NCBI GenBank assembly: GCA_019245575.1
Contig: JAFARE010000015.1
Span: 1 to 64,000 of the forward strand
DNA: 64,000 bases
Direction of reading: 5' to 3'
Origin: Candidatus Dormiibacterota bacterium
Lineage (GTDB): Bacteria; Chloroflexota; Dormibacteria; Aeolococcales; Aeolococcaceae
Numbering within the stretch: position 1 is the stretch's first letter; the number at the start of each line of letters is the position of its first letter. A model generated the notes under the pieces. It made no database searches and was not told the DNA's origin. It saw nothing but the letters and a program-made list of their open reading frames with translations. A program made the translations under genes and the position numbers. Positions 24,293-33,338 of the stretch are shown here, piece by piece.

Positions 24293-25638
24293 GCGCCGTG
24301 CGCGCGCAGGCCGCGACCGCCCCCGGAGCGGGCGGCGTCACGGTTGCGCGCAACGTCGTCTGGAACCTGCTCGGCCAGGGCACACCGCTCGTCGCAGCCG
24401 TCGTGTGCATTCCGTTCCTGGCGCGTGGTCTGGGAAGCGAGCGGCTCGGGCTGCTCGCGCTGTGCTGGTCGGTCATCGGCTACTTCGGCATCTTCGACTT
24501 GGGTCTGGGCCAGGCGATGACGCGAAGCGTCGCCCAGAAGCTCGCCGCTGAGGAGCACGGCACGATCAGTCAGACGGTGTGGACCACGCTGGCCGCGATG
24601 TTCGCGCTGGGGGCAATCGCCATGGGGGCGGCGCTGCTGGCCGCGCCATTCGTCGCCGGCGCCATTCATGTCTCAGCGGCGCTGCAGCCGCAGGCCATGA
24701 CGACGTTTCGCCTGCTGGCGCTGTCGATTCCGCTGGTCATCGTCAGTGTCGGCCTTCGCGGCGTGCTCGAGGCGCACCAGTCCTTCCGCACCGTGAGCGC
24801 CATCCGCACGCCGCTCGGGATCTGGACGTACGCGGGGCCGCTGCTCGTGCTCGCGTTCTCGCGAGACCTTCGCGTCATCGTCCTCGCCCTGCTGTGCGGG
24901 CGCGTCGCCGGCCTCGTGCTGTACGCGTTCAGCGCGCTGCGCACGTCGCCGCGCCTGCGCAGGGTGGCGTTCCACTGGCCCAGCGTCGGTCCCCTGCTGC
25001 GCTTCGGTGGATGGCTGACGCTCGACAACCTGATGGACCCGATCGGTGGCGTGCTCGACCGGTTCCTCATCGGGAGCCTGGTGTCGGTTGCCGCCGTCGC
25101 CTACTTCTCGGTGGCGTACCAGGTGGCGACGGCCGCGTGGGTGCTGCCGGTCGCGCTCTCCGGTGTGCTCTTTCCCGCATTCACAGCCAGGCTGGTTCGC
25201 GACCCGGACAGCGCGCGGCGGCTCTTCGCGCGAGCGCTCCGATACCTGCTGTTGGTGATGGCGCCCCTCACCGTCGCCGTCATCGCGCTGGCCGGACCGG
25301 GCCTCCGCCTGTGGGCGGGCGGCGACATCGCCGCGCACGCGACGGCGGTGCTGCAGATACTCGCCGTGGGCACGCTCGTCACCAGCCTCGGCAGCGTTGC
25401 CGACACATTCATCCAGAGCGCGGGCCGCGCCGACCTCAGCGCCAAGCTCGGTGTCGCCAAGGTCCTGCTGTACGTCGGGCTCGCGTGGCCCGTCATCGGA
25501 ACGTACGGCATCGTCGGAGCGGCCGCGCTGTGGGTGGCGACAACCGCGCTGGAAGCGCTCGGCATGTTCGCCGTCGTCATGCGCCTCCAGCACGCGCGGG
25601 TGCGCGATTTCGCGCTGACCCTGGTGCGCTCCTCATGA
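24289..25638 (+). CDS. Wzx-type oligosaccharide flippase (copy A)
   Basis: Polytopic membrane protein of 449 residues with about 12 to 14 membrane segments, of the polysaccharide transport/MATE-like group. It would flip the lipid-linked repeat unit across the membrane. Recognisable pieces are NVVWNLLGQGTPLVAAV, the GYFGIFDLGLGQAM loop, VSVGLRGVLEAHQSF and ITSLGSV-like end regions. It is paralogous to the protein at 39637 over the full length. GTG start overlapping the sulfotransferase stop. Confidence 0.88.
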   Translation: MSAVRAQAATAPGAGGVTVARNVVWNLLGQGTPLVAAVVCIPFLARGLGSERLGLLALCWSVIGYFGIFDLGLGQAMTRSVAQKLAAEEHGTISQTVWTTLAAMFALGAIAMGAALLAAPFVAGAIHVSAALQPQAMTTFRLLALSIPLVIVSVGLRGVLEAHQSFRTVSAIRTPLGIWTYAGPLLVLAFSRDLRVIVLALLCGRVAGLVLYAFSALRTSPRLRRVAFHWPSVGPLLRFGGWLTLDNLMDPIGGVLDRFLIGSLVSVAAVAYFSVAYQVATAAWVLPVALSGVLFPAFTARLVRDPDSARRLFARALRYLLLVMAPLTVAVIALAGPGLRLWAGGDIAAHATAVLQILAVGTLVTSLGSVADTFIQSAGRADLSAKLGVAKVLLYVGLAWPVIGTYGIVGAAALWVATTALEALGMFAVVMRLQHARVRDFALTLVRSS

Positions 25639-25645
25639 GGCCTGA

Positions 25646-26890
25646 GTGGTCATGCGCGTCCTGATGCTCAGCAACCGCTATCCGCCCAATGTGAGCGGTG
25701 GCGCGGAGATCGCGGCAGGGGACATGGCCGTCGCGCTGCGGCGGCGCGGGCATGACGTGCGCGTGCTCACCGCGCGTGACCCGGTCAACGGCTATGAGGA
25801 CGAACCCTGGGTGGCGCGCCGGCTGCGCAAGGTGATCGACCCCGCGCGCGGTCCCCACGGCGAGACGCGCAGCGCGCTGACGCGCACACTCGCGTTCTAC
25901 CGGCAGACGCACTCGCACCGCTCGTCGCGCACCGTGAGCCGGGAGGCGGCTCGCCTGCGTCCCGACGTGCTGTATCTCTGGGACGTCTCCGGCATTGGGC
26001 TCGTGTCGGTGCTGCGTGCGCTGCACTCGCTGACGCTGCCGATCGTGTTCCAGCTGGGCAGCTACTGGTGGCAGTACATCAACGCGCCGCAGACGCCCTT
26101 CTCCACAGTGCGCGCGGCGTGGCTGAAGAAGCTGATCATCGGACCCGTACCGGCGCTGCGGTTCACGTCCCTTATCGCCACCAGCGACACCGTGAAGCGA
26201 GCGTACGTGCGCGCGGGCTGCCCGCCGGAACGGATCGAGGTCATCGACAACGCGGTGGACGCCGGCTTCCTGCGCGCACCTGGAGAGGCGCCCGGCCGTC
26301 ATGCACGTCCGGTGCTGATGTACGCCGGCCGCCTGTGCGCCGAGAAGGGCGTGACGGTCGCGCTGCACTCGGTGGACCAACTGGTGCACCGCCACGGCAT
26401 CGACGTCGAGATGCGCATCTTCGGCGCCGGCGATCCCCGCTACGAGCAGCGCCTGCGCGAGCTCGTGGCCAGCCGGTCGCTCGAACGGCATGTGGTGTTC
26501 TGCGGCCTGGTTCCTCGAGAGCGGCTCATCGCTGCGTACGACGAGGCCGACGTGGTGCTGGTGCCGTCGCTCTGGCAGGAGCCGTTCGGGCTCGTGGTGC
26601 TCGAGGCGATGGCGCGGGGCGCGGCCGTGGTGGCATCGGACGCCGGAGCGCTGGCCGCCGTCGTCCGCGACGGGGAGAACGGCCGGGTCGTGCCCGCCGG
26701 CGACGCCGATGCCATGGCCATTGCGGTGCGCGAGCTGCTGCGAGACGACCGCGAGCGCGGCCGGCTCGGCGCAGCCGGACGCAGAGCGGTCGAGGAGCGG
26801 TACACGCTCGACGTGTGCGTCTCGCGCGTCGAGCGCCACCTGGAGCGCGCCCGCGCGCTCGACCTGCAGGAGAGCCGGTGGACGGCGTGA
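25646..26890 (+). CDS. Glycosyltransferase, GT4-like (GT-B fold)
   Basis: Glycosyltransferase of 414 residues. The N-terminal glycine-rich SNRYPPNVSGGAEIAAGDMA is typical, and the C-terminal nucleotide-binding half has the E-x7-E region EPFGLVVLEAMARGAAVVASDAG. The central part has MYAGRLCAEKGVTVAL. It would add one sugar to the lipid-linked repeat unit in the cytoplasm. GTG at 25646 is preceded by TGAGG at 5 bases; ATG at 25652 is the other choice. The sugar donor is not predictable. Confidence 0.9.
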   Translation: MVMRVLMLSNRYPPNVSGGAEIAAGDMAVALRRRGHDVRVLTARDPVNGYEDEPWVARRLRKVIDPARGPHGETRSALTRTLAFYRQTHSHRSSRTVSREAARLRPDVLYLWDVSGIGLVSVLRALHSLTLPIVFQLGSYWWQYINAPQTPFSTVRAAWLKKLIIGPVPALRFTSLIATSDTVKRAYVRAGCPPERIEVIDNAVDAGFLRAPGEAPGRHARPVLMYAGRLCAEKGVTVALHSVDQLVHRHGIDVEMRIFGAGDPRYEQRLRELVASRSLERHVVFCGLVPRERLIAAYDEADVVLVPSLWQEPFGLVVLEAMARGAAVVASDAGALAAVVRDGENGRVVPAGDADAMAIAVRELLRDDRERGRLGAAGRRAVEERYTLDVCVSRVERHLERARALDLQESRWTA

Positions 26891-27933
26891 ATCAGCCTCT
26901 GCGTATCGGGTTCGTCGTGAACTTCGAGCCGAGCGATCCCCCCGGCGAGTGGCTGGGGACGTACATGCCCGCGACGCGATTTCACAGCGAGGTGCTGCGC
27001 GCGATCCCACGCGCCGGGCGCGCCTGGCTGCCGCCGTACGTCGCGGAGTTCGCCGGGCTGGCGCGCCAGCGCCACCGGCTCGCGGACTTCGACGTGCTCT
27101 TCACCTGGGAGCTCCGCGCCACGGTCGCAACGCTGCTGCTGCAGCGGATCACCGGCCACCGCGCGGCGCGCGTGGTCAGCCTCAACCCCACGCTGAAGGA
27201 CTGGAGTTTGCGCGCGCTGCCGCTCGTGCGCCGGGCGCTCCCGGATGCCGCCTGCGTCGTCTCCTTCAGCACGGAGGAGATGGAGCGCAGCCGGCGGCTG
27301 CTGCGCATGCCCGCGTCCTCATTCCGGTACGTGCCGCGCTTTGCCGAGCCCGTCGCGACACCGGCTCGCAGCGGCAGCACCGAGCTGGAGAGCGACTTCG
27401 CCCTAGCGCTCGGACATTCGAATCGCGACTTCCCGACGCTGTGGCGCGCGCTGGAAGGCAGCGACGTCAGCGTGGTCATGTATCACAACCGCTACCTGCG
27501 CCGGCATGCGAATCCTCACGTGCGCGCGGTGCCCCAGATGCTGCCCGCGGACGCCGAGCTGGCGCTGGTGCGCGAGGCCCGGTTCCACGTCATCCCCCTC
27601 CGCGAAGCCGCGTTCGCCTCGGGCTTGACGGTGCTCCTCCGCGCGATGGCCCACGCCAGGGCGGTTGTGATCACGGACACGACCGGGGTGCGTGACTACG
27701 TGCGCGACGGGGAGACCGCGGTGCTCGTGCCCCCCGGAGACGCCCGGGCCCTGCGCGACGCGATGCAGTGGCTGTGGCACGACGCAGCGGCGCGCGAGCG
27801 CATCGGGCGCAACGCTGCCGAGGCGGTCCGCGCAGAGTTTGCGACGCGCCGCTTCGCCTGGCGGCTGTGCGAGCTGGCCGGAGCGGTGATGCGTCCGAGT
27901 GCCGCTGTGGAGGAGGCCGTATGCGTCTCCTAG
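26878..27933 (+). CDS. Glycosyltransferase, GT-B fold
   Basis: A 351-residue protein with a GT4-like C-terminal half: VIPLREAAFASGLTVLLRAMAHARAVVITDTTGVRDYV and then DGETAVLVPPGDARALRDAM. The N-terminal half is poorly conserved and lacks the usual glycine-rich loop at the start, so assignment rests on the C-terminal donor-binding region. The start is GTG at 26878 (AGGAGAG upstream) or 26887. It overlaps the preceding gene by 13 bases. Confidence 0.78.
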   Translation: MDGVNQPLRIGFVVNFEPSDPPGEWLGTYMPATRFHSEVLRAIPRAGRAWLPPYVAEFAGLARQRHRLADFDVLFTWELRATVATLLLQRITGHRAARVVSLNPTLKDWSLRALPLVRRALPDAACVVSFSTEEMERSRRLLRMPASSFRYVPRFAEPVATPARSGSTELESDFALALGHSNRDFPTLWRALEGSDVSVVMYHNRYLRRHANPHVRAVPQMLPADAELALVREARFHVIPLREAAFASGLTVLLRAMAHARAVVITDTTGVRDYVRDGETAVLVPPGDARALRDAMQWLWHDAAARERIGRNAAEAVRAEFATRRFAWRLCELAGAVMRPSAAVEEAVCVS

Positions 27934-28991
27934 TCACAGGCGCCGCAGGATTCGTCGGAGGAACGTTCGCCGCGGAGGCGGGCCGGTGCGGCTTCGAGGT
28001 GCTGGCCACCGACCGCCGTCCGATGCCGCGCCTTGGCGGATCCGTGCGGACGCTCACCAAGGAGCTCACGGCCGTCGGCCCGGATGACCTCGCCCCGGGC
28101 ATCGACGCGGTCGTGCACTTCGCGACCGGCAAGAGCCACTACGTGCGCGCGGACGTGGCCGGCTCGGCGCGCTACCGGGCCGTCATCGACGAGACCGTGA
28201 GCGCAGCGCGTCACGCCTTCGCGCTTGCTGCAGGCGCGGGCGCGCAGCGCGTCGTGCACATCAGCTCGATGACGGTCTATCCCGCTCCCATTCCAATCAG
28301 CTGCGCAGATGGCGTGGCCGCGCTGGACCCGCACCCGGAGCGGCGCGGCGTGTACGCGGACTCGAAGATCCGCGCCGAGCAGGCCGTGCACGAGCTGGCT
28401 GCGGCCACGCCGGGCGTGGAGGCGTGCGTGCTGCGCCTCGCCCTGGTGTGCGGGCCAGGGATGGGTCACGGCGACGCGCGTAGCGCGCGCAACACCGTGC
28501 TGCGCTCGACGCTGGTCTCCTCGGGGAAGGTCGTGCCACCGGGCGTGGCCGTCGGGATCGGCCGGCCCGCGCAGGCCGCGCCGCTGCTCGACATCCGTGA
28601 CCTGATGAGCGGCCTCGTTGCGCTCCTCGAGCAGCAGCCGCGGCCCGGAGCCGTCCGCGTCTGGGACGTGCACACGCCGGATCCGCCGTCCAAGCGCGCG
28701 CTCATCGGTGCGTACGCAATGGCGTCGCGCACGCGTGTGGCGCAGGTCTGGCTGCCCCAGTGGGCGGCGATGGGCGGAGCGTGGCTCGTGGAAGGTGCGC
28801 TGCGCGCGCGCGGCCGGCGTGCGCACGTCCCCTACCGTGTCGCGCGGTCGTACCGAATCGACCCCGAGCGTTTGCCCGTCGAGCGCTTCTGGCGCGACGT
28901 CGGCATAACGCCTCGGGGCAGCGTGGCGAGCTGCATGGCACTCGCCGTGGACGACGGAATGCCGGAGCTGCAGCCGGCGCGGGCGGTGTGA
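27921..28991 (+). CDS. NAD-dependent epimerase/dehydratase (second)
   Basis: Extended short-chain dehydrogenase of 356 residues. The NAD motif is TGAAGFVGGTFAAEAG, and the catalytic elements are SSMTVYPAP and YADSKIRAE. It keeps the Tyr and Lys but has a less common Ser-loop than GalE (Met in SSM). The substrate end has LLDIRDLMSGLVALLEQ. Strong ribosome-binding site GGAGGAGG before ATG 27921. It belongs to the NAD-dependent epimerase group near 3-beta-hydroxysteroid dehydrogenase-like enzymes. Substrate unknown. Confidence 0.82.
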   Translation: MRLLVTGAAGFVGGTFAAEAGRCGFEVLATDRRPMPRLGGSVRTLTKELTAVGPDDLAPGIDAVVHFATGKSHYVRADVAGSARYRAVIDETVSAARHAFALAAGAGAQRVVHISSMTVYPAPIPISCADGVAALDPHPERRGVYADSKIRAEQAVHELAAATPGVEACVLRLALVCGPGMGHGDARSARNTVLRSTLVSSGKVVPPGVAVGIGRPAQAAPLLDIRDLMSGLVALLEQQPRPGAVRVWDVHTPDPPSKRALIGAYAMASRTRVAQVWLPQWAAMGGAWLVEGALRARGRRAHVPYRVARSYRIDPERLPVERFWRDVGITPRGSVASCMALAVDDGMPELQPARAV

Positions 28992-28994
28992 GGC

Positions 28995-29864
28995 ATGGCT
29001 GACGGCGCGTCGCTGCCGGTCGTCATTCCCGCCGCCGGATTGGGCAGCCGCTTCCTCCCCCTCACGCGCGTGATGCCCAAGGAGCTGCTGCCGCTGGGCG
29101 GTTGGCCGCTCATCCACCACGCGCTGCTCGAGGTCGATCGCGCCGGCCTGCGCGACGTGGTGGTGGTCATCTCGCCGCGCAAGGGTGCGATCCGCTCGTA
29201 TTTCGAAGGCGATCCCGTCCTGGAGCGCGACTTGGAGGCGCGCGGTGACCTGCGCGCGCTGGAACGGCTGCGCGGCGCTCGCCGTCTGCTCAGCCGCCTC
29301 ACCCTCAACTTCGTCGAGAAGGAGACGCGCGGGCCAGGCGAAGCGGTGCTGCTCGCGCAGCGCTTCACCGGCGCGGACGTCATGGGCGTGCTGCTGCCGG
29401 ATGACGTCGTTCCATCGTCGGGCCATTGGGACGAACTTCGCGCGCTGCAGGCCGCGACCGGTGCGGGGATCCTGAGCGTGCGGTCGTTTCCGCCCGACGA
29501 CGCCGGCCGCTTCGGTGTCGCCGTATGCGAGCGCGAGGCGCAGCACATGCGCGTCAGGCGTCTCGCCGAGAAGCCGGCGTGGGGCAGCCTGGAGTCTGCG
29601 TACCGGATCTTCGGTCGCTACGTGGTGACGTCACCTGTTCTCGATGCGCTGGAGGCACAGCTGCGCCACGCCGACCACGGCGAGGTGCAGCTGACCGACG
29701 GCTACGCGGCGTGCCTCGACACTGCCCCAGGGATCGCCGCGGTCGAGTTCGAGGCGGATTTCTACGACTGCGGTACGCCGGTCGAGTATGCCAAGGCGCT
29801 CGCCCGCTACGCGTCGGGCGACGGCAGCGTGACCAGCCTCGAACCGGTGCGGGTGCAGTCGTGA
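28995..29864 (+). CDS. galU: UTP-glucose-1-phosphate uridylyltransferase-like nucleotidyltransferase
   Basis: Makes UDP-glucose (or a related NDP-sugar) for the polymer. The 289-residue protein has the pyrophosphorylase opening PAAGLGSRFLPLT, then MPKELLPLGGWPLI, GVLLPDDVV and the closing EFEADFYDCGTPVEYAKALARY. These match GalU well, so UDP-glucose is the likely product. ATG at 28995, 3 bases after the epimerase. Confidence 0.88.
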   Translation: MADGASLPVVIPAAGLGSRFLPLTRVMPKELLPLGGWPLIHHALLEVDRAGLRDVVVVISPRKGAIRSYFEGDPVLERDLEARGDLRALERLRGARRLLSRLTLNFVEKETRGPGEAVLLAQRFTGADVMGVLLPDDVVPSSGHWDELRALQAATGAGILSVRSFPPDDAGRFGVAVCEREAQHMRVRRLAEKPAWGSLESAYRIFGRYVVTSPVLDALEAQLRHADHGEVQLTDGYAACLDTAPGIAAVEFEADFYDCGTPVEYAKALARYASGDGSVTSLEPVRVQS

Positions 29865-30976
29865 ACGTGTCGCTGGTGGAGCTGTACGGCGTCGGCGGCA
29901 CGGCCGACTACACCGACTGCCTGGCGCAGGCGCTCGCCGATCGCGGGCACGACGTCAGCGTGATCACGTCATCGCTGTTCGAGCCGCTGCGCACACCACG
30001 CTACGCGGTGCACCGGGTTTTCGGCTACAAGAGCTCGCAGCCCCGCTGGCTCAAGGCGATCGAGCTGTCAGCCGGCTTGCGGCGCGCCCGCGCGGCGGTC
30101 GAGCGGGCTCGCGCGCAGGTGGTGCACGCGCAGGGCACCGTGATCCCCGCGGTCGAGCGGCGTTTCTACGCTTCGCTGGCGGGGCGAGCGCGCGTGTGCA
30201 CCGCACACGACGTGACGGGCCATGAGCGACGCCGCGTCCTGGGCGCGTACCCGCCCTTCTACGCGACATTCGACGCGCTCGTGTGCCACTCGCGCTCCTC
30301 TGCCGAGCAGCTGCAGCAGGCGCTGCCGGGCGCGGACATCACCGTCATGCCCCATGCGAGGTACACGCCGCTGGTGTCCTCAACGGTGTCGCGCGCCGAC
30401 GCGCGGCAGCGGCTGGGTCTGAGCGAGGACGCGCGTGTGGCGCTCATGTTCGGCTTCCTCCGCCCGTACAAGGGGCTGGGTGTGTTCCTCGCGGCGCTGC
30501 AGCGCGCCGCGGCGGCGGACCGCCGGGTCGTGGGGCTGGTCGCGGGGCGCCCGCTCTACGACATATCGGCCTTCCGCCGCGCCGCCGCACGCGACCACAC
30601 GCCGGTGCGCTGGGACCTGCGGCACATACCGCGGAGCGAGATGCACGTGCAGTTCGCCGCCGCGGACGTGGTCGTGCTGCCATACACCGACACCAGCGAC
30701 AGCGGGTTGATCGAGCTCGCCGCAGCGTTCCGGCGCCCCGTCGTCGTCACGCGCACCGGCGGGCTGCCCGAAGCATTCGCCCGGTACGGCGCAGGCGCGA
30801 TCGTTCCGCCGCGCGATCCGGCAGCGCTGGCGCGCGCCATCGTGCGCACCGCCGCGGCGCCTCCGACGCGATCGCTGCCGGGGGCGCCGTGGTCCGCGGT
30901 GGCCGCGCAGACGGAGGCGCTGTACGAGCGGCTCCTCGCCATGGCCGGACCGGATGTCTCACGGGGTGCGGCATGA
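29861..30976 (+). CDS. Glycosyltransferase, GT4-like
   Basis: Glycosyltransferase of 371 residues. The N-terminal strand-turn is VNVSLVELYGVGGTADYTDCL. The C-terminal half has ALMFGFLRPYKGLGVFLAAL and SDSGLIELAAAFRRPVVVTRTGGLPEAF, the usual donor-binding pattern. GTG in a GTGA overlap with galU. Sugar and linkage unknown. Confidence 0.87.
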   Translation: MNVSLVELYGVGGTADYTDCLAQALADRGHDVSVITSSLFEPLRTPRYAVHRVFGYKSSQPRWLKAIELSAGLRRARAAVERARAQVVHAQGTVIPAVERRFYASLAGRARVCTAHDVTGHERRRVLGAYPPFYATFDALVCHSRSSAEQLQQALPGADITVMPHARYTPLVSSTVSRADARQRLGLSEDARVALMFGFLRPYKGLGVFLAALQRAAAADRRVVGLVAGRPLYDISAFRRAAARDHTPVRWDLRHIPRSEMHVQFAAADVVVLPYTDTSDSGLIELAAAFRRPVVVTRTGGLPEAFARYGAGAIVPPRDPAALARAIVRTAAAPPTRSLPGAPWSAVAAQTEALYERLLAMAGPDVSRGAA

Positions 30977-32187
30977 GCACGCGAACGCTCCGCATCCTCT
31001 ACGTGGCGCCGTACCAGCCGTCGCTGCTGGCGGTGCGGCCACGCCTGCTCATCCAGGAGATCGCGCGACGTCACGACGTCGACGTGCTCACGCTGCAGCG
31101 CGGCCCCGACCCGGCGCTCGTCGACGCGGGGTCGGTGCGCACCGTGCGCCGGAGCACCGCGGATCCTCTGCTCGCGCTCGGCCGGGTGCGCAACGCGAGC
31201 TATCCGCTGCAGTCCGTCGCCGCGGCGTCGCGTGCGCTCGACACTCAGGTGCGCAGCGCGGTGCGCAGCGGACGGTACGACCTGGTGCACGTCGAGCACA
31301 TCAGGGCGCTGCAGTATCTGCCCGGCACGTCCGGCGTGCCGGTGATGTTCGACGCGGTCGACTGCGTCTCGCGCCTCTTCGCGCTCGCCGCCGCGCATCA
31401 GCCCGCGAGGCTTCGTTGGCTGTACCGCCTCGAGTCGCGGCGCGCTGCGCGGCTCGAGACGCGCGCTCTTCGCTTGGCGCGGACGACCGTGGTCGCATCG
31501 CAGCGCGACGCCGCGCTGATGCGGCGCCTGCACGACGGCGCGTCGATCGCGGTGGTGCCCAACCCGGTGGACCTGGAACGCTTCATGCCCGGGGCGGCGT
31601 CACGTCCGCCCACCGTCGTCATGACGGGCAAGATGAGCTTCCACGCCAACGCCGTGGCTGCGCTATGGCTCTGCGATGAGGTCTGGCCGCGGGTGCGCGC
31701 TCAGCGCCCGGACGCGACGCTCGTGATCGCCGGCGACCGGCCGCGGGGCGAGCTGCTCCGTCCGCGGCCCGGCATCACCGTCGCCGGCCGGGTTGCCGAC
31801 ATGGCGGCGGTGCTGCGCACCGCCGCGGTCGCCGTCGCCCCGCTGCGCTACGCGGTGGGCGTGCAGAACAAGGTGTTGGAGGCCATGGCGTGCGCCACGC
31901 CGGTCGTTGCTACGCCGTGCGCGGTGGGCGACCTGCGGCTGCAGCACGGGCGCGAGGTCATGGTCGGCGAGACGGCGGCTGAGCTCGCCAACCTGCTGAC
32001 GATCGTGCTCGGCAACCCCGAGCTGGGTCGCCGGGTCGGCGCCGGGGGCCGCGCGTACGTCGAACGCAATCACGCGACGGCGGATGCCGCCGCCACGCTC
32101 GAGGACGCGTATGCGGCGTCGGTCGACGGTGCGTCTCGCCGTGCGCAGCGAGCCGGGGGAGGGATGCATGCTCCAGCCGCTCGTTGA
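30973..32187 (+). CDS. Glycosyltransferase, GT4-like
   Basis: Glycosyltransferase of 404 residues with the Rossmann-like opening LRILYVAPYQPSLLAVRPRLL. It also has VMTGKMSFHANAVAALWLCD and the C-terminal VAPLRYAVGVQNKVLEAMACATPVV, typical of the sugar transferase group that resembles the WcaL/PEP-CTERM-associated GT4 proteins. ATG start (ATGA overlap). Ends with a 20-base overlap into the CelD-like gene. Confidence 0.87.
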   Translation: MSTRTLRILYVAPYQPSLLAVRPRLLIQEIARRHDVDVLTLQRGPDPALVDAGSVRTVRRSTADPLLALGRVRNASYPLQSVAAASRALDTQVRSAVRSGRYDLVHVEHIRALQYLPGTSGVPVMFDAVDCVSRLFALAAAHQPARLRWLYRLESRRAARLETRALRLARTTVVASQRDAALMRRLHDGASIAVVPNPVDLERFMPGAASRPPTVVMTGKMSFHANAVAALWLCDEVWPRVRAQRPDATLVIAGDRPRGELLRPRPGITVAGRVADMAAVLRTAAVAVAPLRYAVGVQNKVLEAMACATPVVATPCAVGDLRLQHGREVMVGETAAELANLLTIVLGNPELGRRVGAGGRAYVERNHATADAAATLEDAYAASVDGASRRAQRAGGGMHAPAAR

Positions 32188-33322
32188 CCGCCGCGCCGAC
32201 GCGCATGGCGCATCGCGCTCAGGCCTGCGCGCGCACGTCGTGACCGGCGACGCGGGGTTTCGCGCGCTGCGGCCCGAGTGGAACCGGCTCGTCGACGGCG
32301 TCGACCCTCCCTCGCCGTTCATCTCCTGGGAGTGGACGGATGCGTGGTGGCGCCACCTGCGGCGCGACACCGGCTGCGAGCTCGCGGTGCTGACGCTGCG
32401 TGACGGCGAGTCGCTGCTCGGCATCGCGCCGTTCTACCGGCGGCGGATCGGCCCCCCGGCCGCGGAAATGCGGGCGCTGCTGCCGATCGGATGGGAGCCG
32501 GGACATGGCTGGAGCATCACCGAGATGCTCGAGCCGGTGTTCCCCGAGGCCGACCGGCGGCTGCTGCTCAGCGCGCTCGCCACGTGGTTGGAGCAGCAGC
32601 GCATGCCCTTTGCGGTCATCCCGGGCATGCGAGCGGGCGATCTGCTGACTCCGTGGTGCGACCGCCACACCGTTGCGCGCGGCGCCGGCACACCGTTTCT
32701 GTACCGGGCCCTGCCGGGCGACTGGGAGTCCTTCCTTGGCAGCCTCAACAAGAGCCTGCGCGACAACGCCAAATACTACCCGCGCCTGCTGCACCGCCAC
32801 GGCCGCCAAGCGGCGTTCTCCGTGGCTGCGACCTCCGACGAGGTGCGCGCGACGCTGCCGGTTCTTCTCGCACTGCATCGAGCGCGCGCGGCCGCACCCG
32901 CTGCGGTCGTGCATCACGACTACTTCGCGAGTGCTTCGCGGCGCGCGTTCATCGAGGCGGCCGCGCCGGCGCTCGCGGCCCGCGGGCAACTGCGGATCGG
33001 CGTGCTGGCGGTGGACGGCGCGCCCGTGGCCGCGCAGATGTGGCTGGAGAACGCCGGCGTCATGTTCGTCTACTACTCCGGCTACGACCCGCGCTGGAGC
33101 CGCTACTCGGTGGCGTTCATCGCGCTGCTGGACGCGCTGCAGGACGCGATGAGCCGGGGCATCGGCAGGGTCGAGTTCCTCGCCGGCCTCGGTCAATTCA
33201 AGGAGCGGTGGTCGCCGCAGCGGCGGCTGCGCCACAACGTCACCCTCGCCGCGCATCCGGCGCTGTTTCGGTCGGTAATGGCGTTGAGCCCGGTACGCCG
33301 CCTGCTGCGGCGGTTTTCATGA
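32168..33322 (+). CDS. CelD-like GNAT-fold acyltransferase (copy A)
   Basis: A 384-residue cytoplasmic protein of the CelD/BcsL-type group (Acetyltransf_6, FemAB-like double GNAT). Landmarks are FISWEWTDAWWRHL, LNKSLRDNAKYYPRLL and the C-terminal GYDPRWSRYSVAFIALLDAL, then IGRVEFLAGLGQFKERW. It probably adds an acyl group to a sugar of the repeat unit. It is paralogous to the protein at 41130. ATG at 32168 is preceded by GGGGGAGGG, a good site. An ATG 4 bases upstream is in the frame of the previous gene. Confidence 0.83.
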   Translation: MLQPLVDRRADAHGASRSGLRAHVVTGDAGFRALRPEWNRLVDGVDPPSPFISWEWTDAWWRHLRRDTGCELAVLTLRDGESLLGIAPFYRRRIGPPAAEMRALLPIGWEPGHGWSITEMLEPVFPEADRRLLLSALATWLEQQRMPFAVIPGMRAGDLLTPWCDRHTVARGAGTPFLYRALPGDWESFLGSLNKSLRDNAKYYPRLLHRHGRQAAFSVAATSDEVRATLPVLLALHRARAAAPAAVVHHDYFASASRRAFIEAAAPALAARGQLRIGVLAVDGAPVAAQMWLENAGVMFVYYSGYDPRWSRYSVAFIALLDALQDAMSRGIGRVEFLAGLGQFKERWSPQRRLRHNVTLAAHPALFRSVMALSPVRRLLRRFS

Positions 33323-33338
33323 CTCGAGAGGAGGCACT